From: an uncultured Erysipelotrichaceae bacterium
Lineage (GTDB): Bacteria > Bacillota_I > Bacilli_A > Erysipelotrichales > Erysipelotrichaceae
DNA length: 49,873 nucleotides
Direction: 5' to 3'
Assembly (NCBI GenBank): GCA_944327135.1
Contig: CALVGQ010000004.1
Location: 1 to 49,873 of the forward strand
Shown: one piece after another, positions 1 through 8,069 of the stretch
Numbering within the stretch: the stretch's first letter is position 1
Layout: every line of letters starts with the position of its first letter
The notes under the pieces: model-generated
The model's input: only the letters and a program-made list of their open reading frames with translations
Told to the model about the DNA's origin: nothing
Database searches by the model: none
Translations under genes and position numbers: made by a program

Positions 1-1
1 A

Positions 2-1315
2 TGTGCAAAAAGTAATTCGCTTAAAAATACTGCTGAGCCAACTGAATCCCCGCAAAGCAGTCCGATCCTGCCAGCTCCAGAGACGATGACACCTACGACA
101 ACTCCAGATGAGCTTCCTTCTGCCACGTTGTTTCCAACCTATCAGCCAATTACCGTGGTCACGCAAGCTCCTACTCCTACACATTCCCCTGCTGAGCCTG
201 ATGCATCGCCAACGCCATCCATTAATCACGCGCCGGTTTTGAATCTCAGTTCCTTAGGGACATTAAGTTTTAAGCTTAAAGAGTCAGGAGTCAACGCTCA
301 AGGTGTCATTTCCGGAAACATGAGCTTTACGGCCCGGATCATCGGCACGGATGCAGATGGGGATAAAATCACCTATTCGCTGACTGCTGCCGCAGGCGGA
401 ACTGCCGTAAAAACGCTGGAAACCCATGCAGCCACGATCACCATGGACGTGCTGGGCAATCTGACCTATACGCTTAAAGAGTCGATTCATGCCTTAAGTG
501 AAAATGAATCGTTCGTAGACTTTTTTATGGTCCGTGTAACAGATGCTCAAGGTGTCTATGCAGAAGCCCAGCTGACAGTCAATATCGAAGGAACCAACAG
601 TGCTCCGAGCTTGCAGGTAGATTCTGTCGAAACATCGCTGACTCTTCCCAATGATACTGCTCAGCCTCGAGCTGCTCAGGGTAAGATTCAAGTCACTGAT
701 CCAGATCACGATGCTCATACGCAAAGCAGCTGGAAAACAGAAAATTATACTTATATTAATGAAAACGGAGGATTCCGAATTGATCACAGTGATTGGAGCT
801 TCTCTCTGGATGCCAACGGCAACTACAGTTTTCAGCTGTATGCTTCAGCCCAGCCCAATACCACAGTGATCATTCCGATAAACTATGAGGACGAGCATGG
901 CGCTCAGGCTGAGACCGTCCTGACCTTTCATCTTCTTGACAATGCGGCCCCAACGCTCGATTCACTAGAAAAAGTCTATGAAACCGAAAAAAAAGAAGGA
1001 ATAGTGTCCCTGATCCAGGATTCAATCCAGGCAACAGACCCCGAAAATGACCCGCTGACTTATCAAATTGAAGGTGCACCAAGCGGTACTGCAGGGACGT
1101 TGACTCTAAATTCTGATGGGTCCTTCTCATATCTGGTCCATTCCTCTTTGACCTCGGGAAACTATAAAGATGAATTCATGATCCTTATCAGTGATGGACG
1201 ATCCACCGTCAAGAAAAAGCTGATTTTTCTTGTTCATGTTTTGGATCAGGAAGATTCAGAATCCACCAACGATTCACCCAATGATCTTGCTTCTGCACCA
1301 ATTGAAAATGAATGA
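2..1315 (+). CDS. Surface protein with cadherin/VCBS-like repeats (5' end missing)
   Basis: The reading frame is open to the left edge, so the N-terminus is missing; about 437 residues are visible. The first visible codon encodes Cys followed by AKSNS. This could be a lipobox cysteine, which is a guess because the signal peptide lies outside the window. A Pro/Thr/Ser-rich linker follows (roughly residues 10-75), then about three Ig-like repeats with cadherin/VCBS hallmarks: IIGTDADGDKITYSL, VTDAQGVYAEAQLTVN, IQATDPENDPLTYQI, and the DANGNYSF/NSDGSFSY strand motif. Such repeats form extended stalks in adhesins and other exported proteins. The end is acidic and has no LPXTG motif or membrane anchor, consistent with N-terminal lipid anchoring. 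A strong terminator follows. The exact ligand or role cannot be read from this part. Confidence 0.75.
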   Translation, partial: CAKSNSLKNTAEPTESPQSSPILPAPETMTPTTTPDELPSATLFPTYQPITVVTQAPTPTHSPAEPDASPTPSINHAPVLNLSSLGTLSFKLKESGVNAQGVISGNMSFTARIIGTDADGDKITYSLTAAAGGTAVKTLETHAATITMDVLGNLTYTLKESIHALSENESFVDFFMVRVTDAQGVYAEAQLTVNIEGTNSAPSLQVDSVETSLTLPNDTAQPRAAQGKIQVTDPDHDAHTQSSWKTENYTYINENGGFRIDHSDWSFSLDANGNYSFQLYASAQPNTTVIIPINYEDEHGAQAETVLTFHLLDNAAPTLDSLEKVYETEKKEGIVSLIQDSIQATDPENDPLTYQIEGAPSGTAGTLTLNSDGSFSYLVHSSLTSGNYKDEFMILISDGRSTVKKKLIFLVHVLDQEDSESTNDSPNDLASAPIENE

Positions 1316-1323
1316 CCGGATCA

Positions 1324-1356
1324 ATAAAAAAACTTCTTTAAAAGAAGTTTTTTTAT
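1324..1356. terminator. Bidirectional intrinsic terminator
   Basis: A-run, stem ACTTCTT/AAGAAGT and T-run form a near-symmetrical hairpin. It serves the repeat protein on the plus strand and the symporter on the minus strand. Confidence 0.85.
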
Positions 1357-1372
1357 TGTGACTTTCAATTTC

Positions 1373-2716
1373 TTAATCTTTTGATTTATACCTTTCCAGA
1401 TCCAATGTTTTCTCTGCTTTGGCAACCAGCACACAAGTAGCCGCATCTCCAACAACATTCAAGGAAGTCACTAGCATTTCAATTGGCCGATTAATCGCTA
1501 AAATCAAACTGTATGCCAAAATTGCAGCATCATTGGTATATCCCATTCCAGTCAAAATCGTAAACAAAATGACAGCTCCTGCCCCTGGAGCCGCTGGAGT
1601 GCCCACTGAAGTAATCAATGCAAGGATTCCAATTAATATTACCTGACTCCAAGTAATCGGATAGCCCGCTCCAGAAGCAACAAAAATGGTCGCAATCACC
1701 TGCATGATTGCCGTTCCATCCATGTTAACGGTCATTCCAAGTGGAAGAACGAAAGAAGTCACCTCTTCACTCACTCCTAGCTCTTCTACGCAAACCTTAC
1801 GATTTAATGGCAAGGTTGCTGCGCTGGAAGAGGTGGAGAATCCGAACAAAGCCACTTTTGCAATTTTACGAACAAAAGGAAGAGGGTCGATTCCACCCAG
1901 CAAACGAAGAAACAGCGCATAGCCCAATCCAAGAAAAACAAGCAAGGCTGCCACCGCAGTCAAGACATAAGCCAGTGCAGGAAGCAGATGATCGATGCCA
2001 TAAATCGCAAAGGTTCGTGTCAGCAGAATAAAAATTGCCACCGGCCCAAAGTGATGAATCACATAACTCAGACAAACGGTAATGATCTCATTGATTTCCT
2101 GCAGAAGTGTTTTAAAGACCGTGATTCGTCCATGCAAGGCATTGATTCCCAGACCAACCGCAATGGCCAGCACGACCACTGCCAAAACCTGTCCATTACT
2201 AGAAAATGCTTCAGTCATGTTTGTCGGAACAGCCTGCAGCAAAATCATTAATGGATTGCTTCCAAAAGTCTGAGAAGCCAAAGGAATATCAATGACTGCT
2301 ACTTTTCCAAAAGCGCCAGAAGAAGCGACTAAAGTTCCCACTCCGCCGGCAAAAATAAGAGCGGTTATTGAAGTCAGCAGAAAAATTCCTAATGTTCTTG
2401 ATGAAATCCTTCCGAGCTTTGCAGGTTCCGTGATATGACAAATCGCCAGCGTAATCGAGGTAAAGACCATCGGAACGATAATGACCTGCAATGCATTGAT
2501 AAAGAGCTGTCCAAGCAGATAAAAAATACCGATTGCGTTTTCTGCATCAGATTGAGTAATGTCCTGGAAAAGCAGATTATTAATCCAATTCCACCCTGCT
2601 TCATTCCCTGAAGCAATCAATCTTTCCCGCAAAAGAAGAAATGCCGTGCCTGCCGTTAACCCCAGCAGCATGGCTATTGCCATCTTCTTCGCTAATGAAT
2701 TTCCTTTATTTCCCAT
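1373..2716 (-). CDS. Dicarboxylate/amino acid:cation symporter (DAACS family)
   Basis: A 447-residue polytopic membrane protein of the GltP/GltT/SstT family, which imports glutamate, aspartate or C4-dicarboxylates with H+ or Na+. Family hallmarks are visible: a serine-rich reentrant hairpin (FGFSTSSSAATLPL), the NMDGTA motif (MTVNMDGTAIMQV), and the second hairpin region GTPAAPGAGAVI. A membrane-proximal NRPIEMLVTSLNVVGDA segment lies near the C-terminus, as in the family. The start has an AGGAAAGG ribosome-binding site about 10 bases upstream. The gene has its own promoter and a leader with a PyrR-type binding loop and terminator. That suggests pyrimidine-responsive expression and points to aspartate, the carbamoyl-aspartate precursor, as substrate (inference). 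It shares a terminator with the convergent repeat protein. Confidence 0.93.
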   Translation of the reverse strand: MGNKGNSLAKKMAIAMLLGLTAGTAFLLLRERLIASGNEAGWNWINNLLFQDITQSDAENAIGIFYLLGQLFINALQVIIVPMVFTSITLAICHITEPAKLGRISSRTLGIFLLTSITALIFAGGVGTLVASSGAFGKVAVIDIPLASQTFGSNPLMILLQAVPTNMTEAFSSNGQVLAVVVLAIAVGLGINALHGRITVFKTLLQEINEIITVCLSYVIHHFGPVAIFILLTRTFAIYGIDHLLPALAYVLTAVAALLVFLGLGYALFLRLLGGIDPLPFVRKIAKVALFGFSTSSSAATLPLNRKVCVEELGVSEEVTSFVLPLGMTVNMDGTAIMQVIATIFVASGAGYPITWSQVILIGILALITSVGTPAAPGAGAVILFTILTGMGYTNDAAILAYSLILAINRPIEMLVTSLNVVGDAATCVLVAKAEKTLDLERYKSKD

Positions 2717-2733
2717 TCAACTCATCCTTTCCT

Positions 2734-2820
2734 AAAAAAACTCCGGTTCCTTATGGTTCCGGAGTTCAGGACAAAAACAAGCATATTTCTCCTTGACTGC
2801 CTCACGGGACACTCTTAAAG
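2734..2820 (-). promoter_or_regulatory. PyrR-type attenuator leader of the symporter
   Basis: In the minus-strand leader RNA, positions 2811-2798 read UGUC-CCGUGA-GGCA. This is a 4-bp stem closing a CNGNGA hexaloop followed by GUCAAGG, which matches the known PyrR-binding element of pyr operon leaders. About 30 bases later an AACUCCGG/CCGGAGUU hairpin with seven U (2734-2766) forms a terminator that ends about 18 bases before the start codon. The arrangement is that of transcription attenuation: with UMP-PyrR bound, termination should be favoured. PyrR itself is encoded at 18208-18723. Confidence 0.78.
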
Positions 2821-2834
2821 GATTAACCTCAACC

Positions 2835-2863
2835 AGTATACTCATTCTTTGATTTTCTGTCAA
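2835..2863 (-). promoter_or_regulatory. Sigma-A promoter of the symporter
   Basis: On the minus strand, -35 TTGACA (2858-2863), 17-base spacer, -10 TATACT (2835-2840). Transcription would start just upstream of the PyrR element. Confidence 0.85.
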
Positions 2864-2871
2864 TCATCTTC

Positions 2872-3810
2872 TTATTTTTTAGGCTTATAAAAAGCCCGAT
2901 TTTCCAGCGGGAAAAGCCTTGCCGTAAACTGTCCTGGTTCTACAGAGGATAACGCCATCGAAAGAGTATTCAATCGCGCATCCAGATTATCAATCAGATA
3001 CAATACTTCCGCCTCCATGATCAACGGCAGCACTGGGGAACCAAATTCCATCTTTCCATGATGAGATAAAATCATATGCCGCAGCAGCGTAATCTCTTCG
3101 CTATCCTGATATCCCATCTCTTTTGCCAGTTCATACAGCTTGGCTTGCATGATTGAAATATGACCAAGCAATTTTCCCTCTAACGTATATTCTGTAGCGA
3201 CAGCACCAGAAAGCTCAGTAATTTTACCCAAATCATGAATCAATACGCCACTGATCAAAAGATCACGATTTAAAAAAGGATAGCATCGGCACAGTTCATT
3301 AGCAATATCCAGCATCCCTGCAACATGCATCGCCAGTCCGCCAATAAAACTGTGATGATTTTTAGAGGCAGCAGGATAATCAAAAAACTCATTCTGATAT
3401 TCCGTAAACAATTTTACCAAAACTGACCGCCAGATTGGATTTTCGATCGAGCCAATCGCATCATGGATCTTTGATTTCAACAGCTCCAGCGGAATCGGAG
3501 CACTGCTGACAAAATCACGCAGATCGACAGTTTCCTGATCCACTGACCTCATCTCTCCGATTCGAAGCTGTAAGGCATTGCGATATTTCAAAACATCATA
3601 GCGAAATTCATAAATCCTTCCGCTTTCAGCCTGATTCAGTACCTCCTGCCGAACGTCCCACATTTTGGCTTCAATCGATCCGGAGCGATCCTGTAAGGTC
3701 ATTGACAGATAAGGAGCACCGTTGCTGGTCACTCCCTTGACCAGCTGATTTACCAAAAGCAGTCCCTGACCACTGTCCCCATCCTTAAAATCCTTAATTT
3801 CTTTATTCAT
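2872..3810 (-). CDS. yhaM: YhaM-like 3'-5' exonuclease (OB-fold plus HD domain)
   Basis: A 312-residue cytoplasmic protein with the two-domain layout of YhaM. The N-terminal OB-fold nucleic-acid-binding domain covers roughly residues 10-100 (LLVNQLVKGVTSNGAPYLSM, DRSGSIEAKMWD). The HD phosphohydrolase domain contains KNHHSFIGGLAMHVAGM and GVLIHDLGKITEL, whose His and Asp residues bind metal. YhaM degrades RNA, and some DNA, from the 3' end with Mn2+ or Co2+. I chose the ATG at 3810 because it has a GGAGTGGGAAG Shine-Dalgarno sequence. It overlaps the upstream glycosyltransferase-RecX stop by 8 bases, so the two genes are translationally coupled. Pairing an exonuclease with a RecX-containing protein may reflect shared nucleic-acid functions, but that is speculative. 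Confidence 0.88.
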   Translation of the reverse strand: MNKEIKDFKDGDSGQGLLLVNQLVKGVTSNGAPYLSMTLQDRSGSIEAKMWDVRQEVLNQAESGRIYEFRYDVLKYRNALQLRIGEMRSVDQETVDLRDFVSSAPIPLELLKSKIHDAIGSIENPIWRSVLVKLFTEYQNEFFDYPAASKNHHSFIGGLAMHVAGMLDIANELCRCYPFLNRDLLISGVLIHDLGKITELSGAVATEYTLEGKLLGHISIMQAKLYELAKEMGYQDSEEITLLRHMILSHHGKMEFGSPVLPLIMEAEVLYLIDNLDARLNTLSMALSSVEPGQFTARLFPLENRAFYKPKK

Positions 3811-5791
3811 CTTCCCACTCCATTTCACTCAATACCAGATAAATGTCTTCCAGATTAAATCCCTGTGCTGAACAATATCGAAAGACCAGATTACGCAGTT
3901 TAACCCCTTCATATTGATTTCCATATCTTTTTTTCGCCTTAGCGGCCGTCTTACGCAGGACATCGAGTTCCTCGGTTTCCTCCTGCAAAAAGTTCAAATG
4001 TTGCATTGCTGCTTCGATTCGATCACTGGAAAACCCGCGATTAAATAGCTTCTGATAAATCAGCTGCTTCTTTTTCCGGACGGATTTTTCATGAATCGAG
4101 CGCTGAAACTTTTCTGCCGCTTCAATCGCATGATTCAGCTCTGACTCATCATCCTTCATTGTCTCCATGACCGAGTCAATCATCTCTACCGGAATTCCCT
4201 TTTTCTTTAAAACTTTAAAAATTTTATGCTCACCCTGCAGCAGCGATTGCATTCCGGCAATAGCATTCCGGGTATATTTCAAATCATCTACATATCCTTT
4301 TTCTTCCAGTTTTTCAATGATGCGGTTGATTGACGCAATGTTCAGATCTGTCTGCTGTGTCAGATAATCATACATTTCCTTGCGAGTACGATCTTTTGCG
4401 GCGAGCTTTCGCAGACAGCCTTGATATCCGCGAACCTCATTTTCTTCCTCCTGAAGACGAGTCACCTGCTGATGAGTCAGCCGACTTCCATTGCGAATAT
4501 TTTCATCAAGATAGGTATCCAGGCTGACCAGTATCTGAATTTGTTCCTGATTGTTTTCCAGCGTAACTTCAGCATATTCGTTCTTTGCCTTGATCGCTGT
4601 TACCTCATAGTAATCCTTAAACGATCGAATGGCTCGTTCATACATTGTGATCACTCGCTGATAGAAAAGTCGGCTGTCATAGGGGCCCACCTGTTCAATG
4701 CTGTTCTGACGCATCGCTTCTCGATCCGCTTGATCAAGTTTTAAATAGGCTTCCAGCTGAAGGGCAAATTCTTCCGGCGTCCTTGATAGATATCCTGTTT
4801 TTCCCGGAATGACCAAGTCCTTTAAAACCTCGTCTGGTCGGGCAAAGACCGGCAATCCGCTGGCTAACGCTTCAATAAATGTCATTCCCTGGGTCTCGGT
4901 CAAAGAAGCCGAAACAAATGCCTCTGCCGCATGATAATAGGCAGGAATCTGCTCTGATGGTTTTTTCCCAGCAAATACGACATAATCCTGCAGCTGCAAA
5001 TCTGTGCAAAGCTCTTGCAATTCTTCCATTTGCGGCCCATCGCCAATAATCAACAGACGTGCCGGGATCCGATCGGTCTTAATTCGTAAAAATCCACGGA
5101 TCGGATAATCGATGCTTTTTTCCTGAGCAATCCGGCCCACAAAAACAATTAAAGCTTCATCAGGACGAACACCAGCCTCTGCACGGATTGCAGCAATCCG
5201 CTCGGGATCCGTATTTTTTCGATCGAATCGTTCCAGATCAATTCCTGTTGGAATCACATTGATCGGCGTTTTGATTCCATATCCCAAAAGCATTTCTTTG
5301 GTCTTCTCACTGGGCGCAATCATCTCGACGCATGTTGTTCCATACAGCTTGCTGAGATTGGCCACTGCCTTTTTTGCTAACTTATCAACCGATTTGGAAT
5401 GAATCGGATTAACATAATGCGTATAGTCCTCATACGTTGTATGATAAGTCGAAACCAAAGGAATATTCAGCTTTCGAGCAACCAACCGAGCGAAAATTCC
5501 TACGCCGAATTCCGTATGGGCATGGATCAGATCCAACTTCATTGCCTCAATTTCCGTCATTGCTGAAAAATGAATCGGACTAGTCAGCACATAGCCATAC
5601 AGCTGCTTCAGTTCTACACCTGGAAGACGCAGAACATGTCCTTGATATTCTGTTTCAAACAAACTGTTTCCAGTCGTAACTACAAAAACCTCATGGCCAT
5701 TTTTTTCTAGCTCCTTTTGCAGCAAAACAATCGAAGAAACAACACCGTTAATTTCTGGTGAATAAGTGTCGGTAAATAATCCTATTCGCAT
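3803..5791 (-). CDS. Diacylglycerol glucosyltransferase (GT4) fused to a RecX domain
   Basis: A 662-residue protein made of two normally unrelated parts. Residues about 1-385 are a GT4 glycosyltransferase like the glucosyl-diacylglycerol synthases of streptococci and lactobacilli (start MRIGLFTDTYSPEINGVVSS, HAHTEFGVG, PTGIDLERF, GRIAQEKS, and the nucleotide-sugar region TETQGMTFIEALASGLPV). Residues about 430-640 match RecX, the RecA modulator: basic helical repeats with EEKGYVDDLKYTRNA and FNRGFSSDRIEAAM. The two parts are joined in one uninterrupted frame. I chose the ATG at 5791 because AGGAGG lies just upstream; an earlier ATG has no such site. recA is about 36 kb away in this window. 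The glycosyltransferase half fits the operon. What the RecX half does when tied to a membrane-lipid enzyme is unknown. Confidence 0.9.
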   Translation of the reverse strand: MRIGLFTDTYSPEINGVVSSIVLLQKELEKNGHEVFVVTTGNSLFETEYQGHVLRLPGVELKQLYGYVLTSPIHFSAMTEIEAMKLDLIHAHTEFGVGIFARLVARKLNIPLVSTYHTTYEDYTHYVNPIHSKSVDKLAKKAVANLSKLYGTTCVEMIAPSEKTKEMLLGYGIKTPINVIPTGIDLERFDRKNTDPERIAAIRAEAGVRPDEALIVFVGRIAQEKSIDYPIRGFLRIKTDRIPARLLIIGDGPQMEELQELCTDLQLQDYVVFAGKKPSEQIPAYYHAAEAFVSASLTETQGMTFIEALASGLPVFARPDEVLKDLVIPGKTGYLSRTPEEFALQLEAYLKLDQADREAMRQNSIEQVGPYDSRLFYQRVITMYERAIRSFKDYYEVTAIKAKNEYAEVTLENNQEQIQILVSLDTYLDENIRNGSRLTHQQVTRLQEEENEVRGYQGCLRKLAAKDRTRKEMYDYLTQQTDLNIASINRIIEKLEEKGYVDDLKYTRNAIAGMQSLLQGEHKIFKVLKKKGIPVEMIDSVMETMKDDESELNHAIEAAEKFQRSIHEKSVRKKKQLIYQKLFNRGFSSDRIEAAMQHLNFLQEETEELDVLRKTAAKAKKRYGNQYEGVKLRNLVFRYCSAQGFNLEDIYLVLSEMEWEDE

Positions 5792-5804
5792 AATCCCGTC
5801 CTCC

Positions 5805-6845
5805 TCATACGGCCGATTTTTCTTTATGTCCTGCAACCAGCTTAAAGATAATAAAAACGATGCCTCCCAGCAGCATAATCAAATAGTACGATGCAAAACG
5901 CCATAAAATCATACAGCTGGTTGCCCGGATCTGTCCAAATAAATTAGAAAACATCAAGACAAAAGTCGCCTCTGTTCCCCCACTAGCTCCAGGAATCGGG
6001 ATAAAAGCATTGATCATACTGACAAAGGAAGCCAAGGCCACAATATCCAGCAGCATGGAAAGCGAAACCGGAATCTCGAGTGCCAATGCACAAAAAAATG
6101 GAATGCAGTAATACAATAAAAGACGAACCAGATTTAAAGCGATACAGGTCAAAATCAGCGGTCGATGAGTACTCAAACGCTTGGTCTCATGGCCGAAACG
6201 TTCTAACTGCATATTAAGATTATGAATCGTCTTTTCTTTGTCTTTGATCAAATGAAGCTTTACTCCCAGATGAATTCCGCTGGTCGTTAGCCATCTGTAA
6301 AGAAATGGAAAACGTGCAACCACCCATAATCCAACAATAACCAGACTGTTTATAAAAAAACCAACCAAGACCAGAATAAATAAACTTGAAAAATGAGAAT
6401 AAAAATACCCAAAACGAAGAATCAGAAGCAGTAAGACCAAGCCTACCATCGTAGCCTGATACAAAATAAAATCCATCCACAAGATTCCAGCAGACTCACT
6501 AATCGGAATTCCTTGTTTTCGAAAGACATAGACCTGGGCAAACTGACCACCTGAAGCACTCGGAGTCACACCGTGGAAAAAAGAAGCAACCATGGCATTG
6601 ATCAGTCCGCTGCCAAAATGATAATCCGGCTTGTTCATTTTTGCCAATACGGTCAATATAATCCCAATTACCGCTTGATAAGCCACTGCAATGGCAACAA
6701 TAAAGAAAATCCATCCTACCTTGGCATGCAAAAGAATCGTACTGACTTCTTGAAAGTTGTCTTTTAGCATCAGCCAGAGCACAAAACAGGTAAATCCCAA
6801 AATCAAAAAGATATTCAATGCAGTATTTTTCAATATTTTTTTCAT
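5805..6845 (-). CDS. Flippase-like integral membrane protein (LPG synthase TM domain family)
   Basis: A 346-residue protein with about eight hydrophobic segments, of the family that includes the flippase half of MprF and the UPF0104/YbhN proteins. Family motifs seen are FFHGVTPSASGGQFAQVY near residue 90-107 and FIPIPGASGGTEATFVLMF near residue 285. The soluble lysyl-transferase half of MprF is absent, so lysine transfer to phosphatidylglycerol is not expected. It lies between two GT4 glycosyltransferases with a 15-base gap to the preceding gene. The likely role, by inference, is movement or handling of the glycolipids, or of lipoteichoic-acid anchor precursors, made by its neighbours. Confidence 0.85.
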   Translation of the reverse strand: MKKILKNTALNIFLILGFTCFVLWLMLKDNFQEVSTILLHAKVGWIFFIVAIAVAYQAVIGIILTVLAKMNKPDYHFGSGLINAMVASFFHGVTPSASGGQFAQVYVFRKQGIPISESAGILWMDFILYQATMVGLVLLLLILRFGYFYSHFSSLFILVLVGFFINSLVIVGLWVVARFPFLYRWLTTSGIHLGVKLHLIKDKEKTIHNLNMQLERFGHETKRLSTHRPLILTCIALNLVRLLLYYCIPFFCALALEIPVSLSMLLDIVALASFVSMINAFIPIPGASGGTEATFVLMFSNLFGQIRATSCMILWRFASYYLIMLLGGIVFIIFKLVAGHKEKSAV

Positions 6846-6860
6846 GCAAATCCACTTTCT

Positions 6861-7892
6861 TCATCTTACCGAAGGTCTTGATCCGACCGTGCTTAAGACC
6901 GTTTCATAAGCTTCTTTAAGCTGTTCTCCAACATTGCGGATACTGCGCTCTTCCGCCGTTTTTCTTCCTTCCTCTGAAACATCCGGAAGGTGTTTTTCCA
7001 CGACTCCCCGGACTAAACGAACAAAATCTGAAACTGAGCTGCCTTTATAACAATTCACTTGATCCTGCATCCACGGTGAAAACGCTCCAATATCCCGCAA
7101 AACGCAATTTTGTCGAGATGCCAAAGCTTCCAGTACCACAATTCCCTCTGTTTCTTCATAACTTGGAAAGAAAAAACAATCGGCCCCAGCATAGGCTCCT
7201 TCAATAATTGGCCCCTTTACATAGCCTGGAAAAGTCACGTTGCGCGGATGCTCCTCGATCACATCCCGAACATTTTTCGGGATGCTCATCAGCGGTGTAT
7301 GACCGAACCAAATAAATTTATAATCCGGCAAATGCCGAGCCACATCCACAAAGTCTAAAATACCCTTCCGTTCAAAATATAAACCGACTCCCAAAACAAC
7401 CTTATCTTTTGCCGAAAGGCTGAAATAACGGTGATAGGCCTTGTCTTTTTCTTCATCGTATCCAAAACGCTCCAAATCGATTCCATTGGAAATGGCCCGG
7501 ATTGGCAAAGTAATCCCATATCCCTCCAACAGCTTTTTACTATATGGCGTCGGTGTTAGGATCATATCGGCCATCGTATAAAGGCTGACAATATGTTTTT
7601 TAAACATCGGAGCCATCTGATTTGACAACACAAAAGAATTGCGAAAATCCTCTTCCGTAGAATGTGCATGATAAATAACCGGTTTCCCCTCACGGCGTGC
7701 TTTATTAATCATCGATGCACTGTTCAATCCAATTGTATTAATATGCAGCAAATCATAATCATCCAGCGGATCCGTAGTCCATTCTACATGAACGGCATCC
7801 AAGGCCGCTTGCTGATGCTTCAAGGCTCTCCCTATCCCCGATGTTGAAATTACTTTCTCCCCCTCAAAATAGAGTAAGACTTTCAAAATCAT
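6861..7892 (-). CDS. GT4 glycosyltransferase, probable diglycosyl-diacylglycerol synthase
   Basis: A 343-residue GT4-family enzyme, shorter than usual GT4 proteins, resembling the second (processive or disaccharide-forming) glycosyltransferases of Firmicute glycolipid synthesis. The N-terminus MILKVLLYFEGEK and the segment SGIGRALKHQQAAL are typical. The segment YHAHSTEEDFRNSF, the PIRAISNGIDLERF loop and the EETEGIVVLEALASRQ nucleotide-binding helix are visible. It is the first gene of a four-gene operon with a clear promoter. Two starts are possible (GTG 7895, ATG 7892), and I prefer the ATG. By analogy with the streptococcal pair, the fused enzyme downstream makes the monoglycosyl lipid and this one extends it. 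The sugar is not deducible. Confidence 0.85.
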   Translation of the reverse strand: MILKVLLYFEGEKVISTSGIGRALKHQQAALDAVHVEWTTDPLDDYDLLHINTIGLNSASMINKARREGKPVIYHAHSTEEDFRNSFVLSNQMAPMFKKHIVSLYTMADMILTPTPYSKKLLEGYGITLPIRAISNGIDLERFGYDEEKDKAYHRYFSLSAKDKVVLGVGLYFERKGILDFVDVARHLPDYKFIWFGHTPLMSIPKNVRDVIEEHPRNVTFPGYVKGPIIEGAYAGADCFFFPSYEETEGIVVLEALASRQNCVLRDIGAFSPWMQDQVNCYKGSSVSDFVRLVRGVVEKHLPDVSEEGRKTAEERSIRNVGEQLKEAYETVLSTVGSRPSVR

Positions 7893-7912
7893 CACCGACT
7901 TTCCCTTTTATA

Positions 7913-7941
7913 AGTATACCGTTATTTACCGTCCACGGCAA
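7913..7941 (-). promoter_or_regulatory. Promoter of the glycolipid operon
   Basis: Minus strand -35 TTGCCG (7936-7941), 17-base spacer, -10 TATACT (7913-7918), about 20 bases before the first start codon. The rest of the 7942-8042 gap shows nothing else clear. Confidence 0.7.
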
Positions 7942-8042
7942 GACACGCAGTTCGAATTCTTCCGCTTTATCTTGTGAAAAATTCGTGAAAATTATCTAAA
8001 TTTTCCAATGTCTCTTCAATTTAAAAATCCTGCCCTCTTTCA

Positions 8043-8068
8043 AAAGAAAAGTCCGCTCTTGGGACTTT
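8043..8068 (-). terminator. Terminator after the LacI-family regulator
   Basis: Minus-strand AAAAGTCC/GGACTTTT stem with a CAAGAGC loop, followed by CTTTT, directly after the stop codon. Confidence 0.75.
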
Positions 8069-8069
8069 T

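Noticed and set aside
2734-2820. T-box or amino-acid riboswitch before the symporter
   Set aside because: There is no T-box sequence (TGGNACCGCG) and no specifier-like stem, whereas the PyrR loop matches closely.
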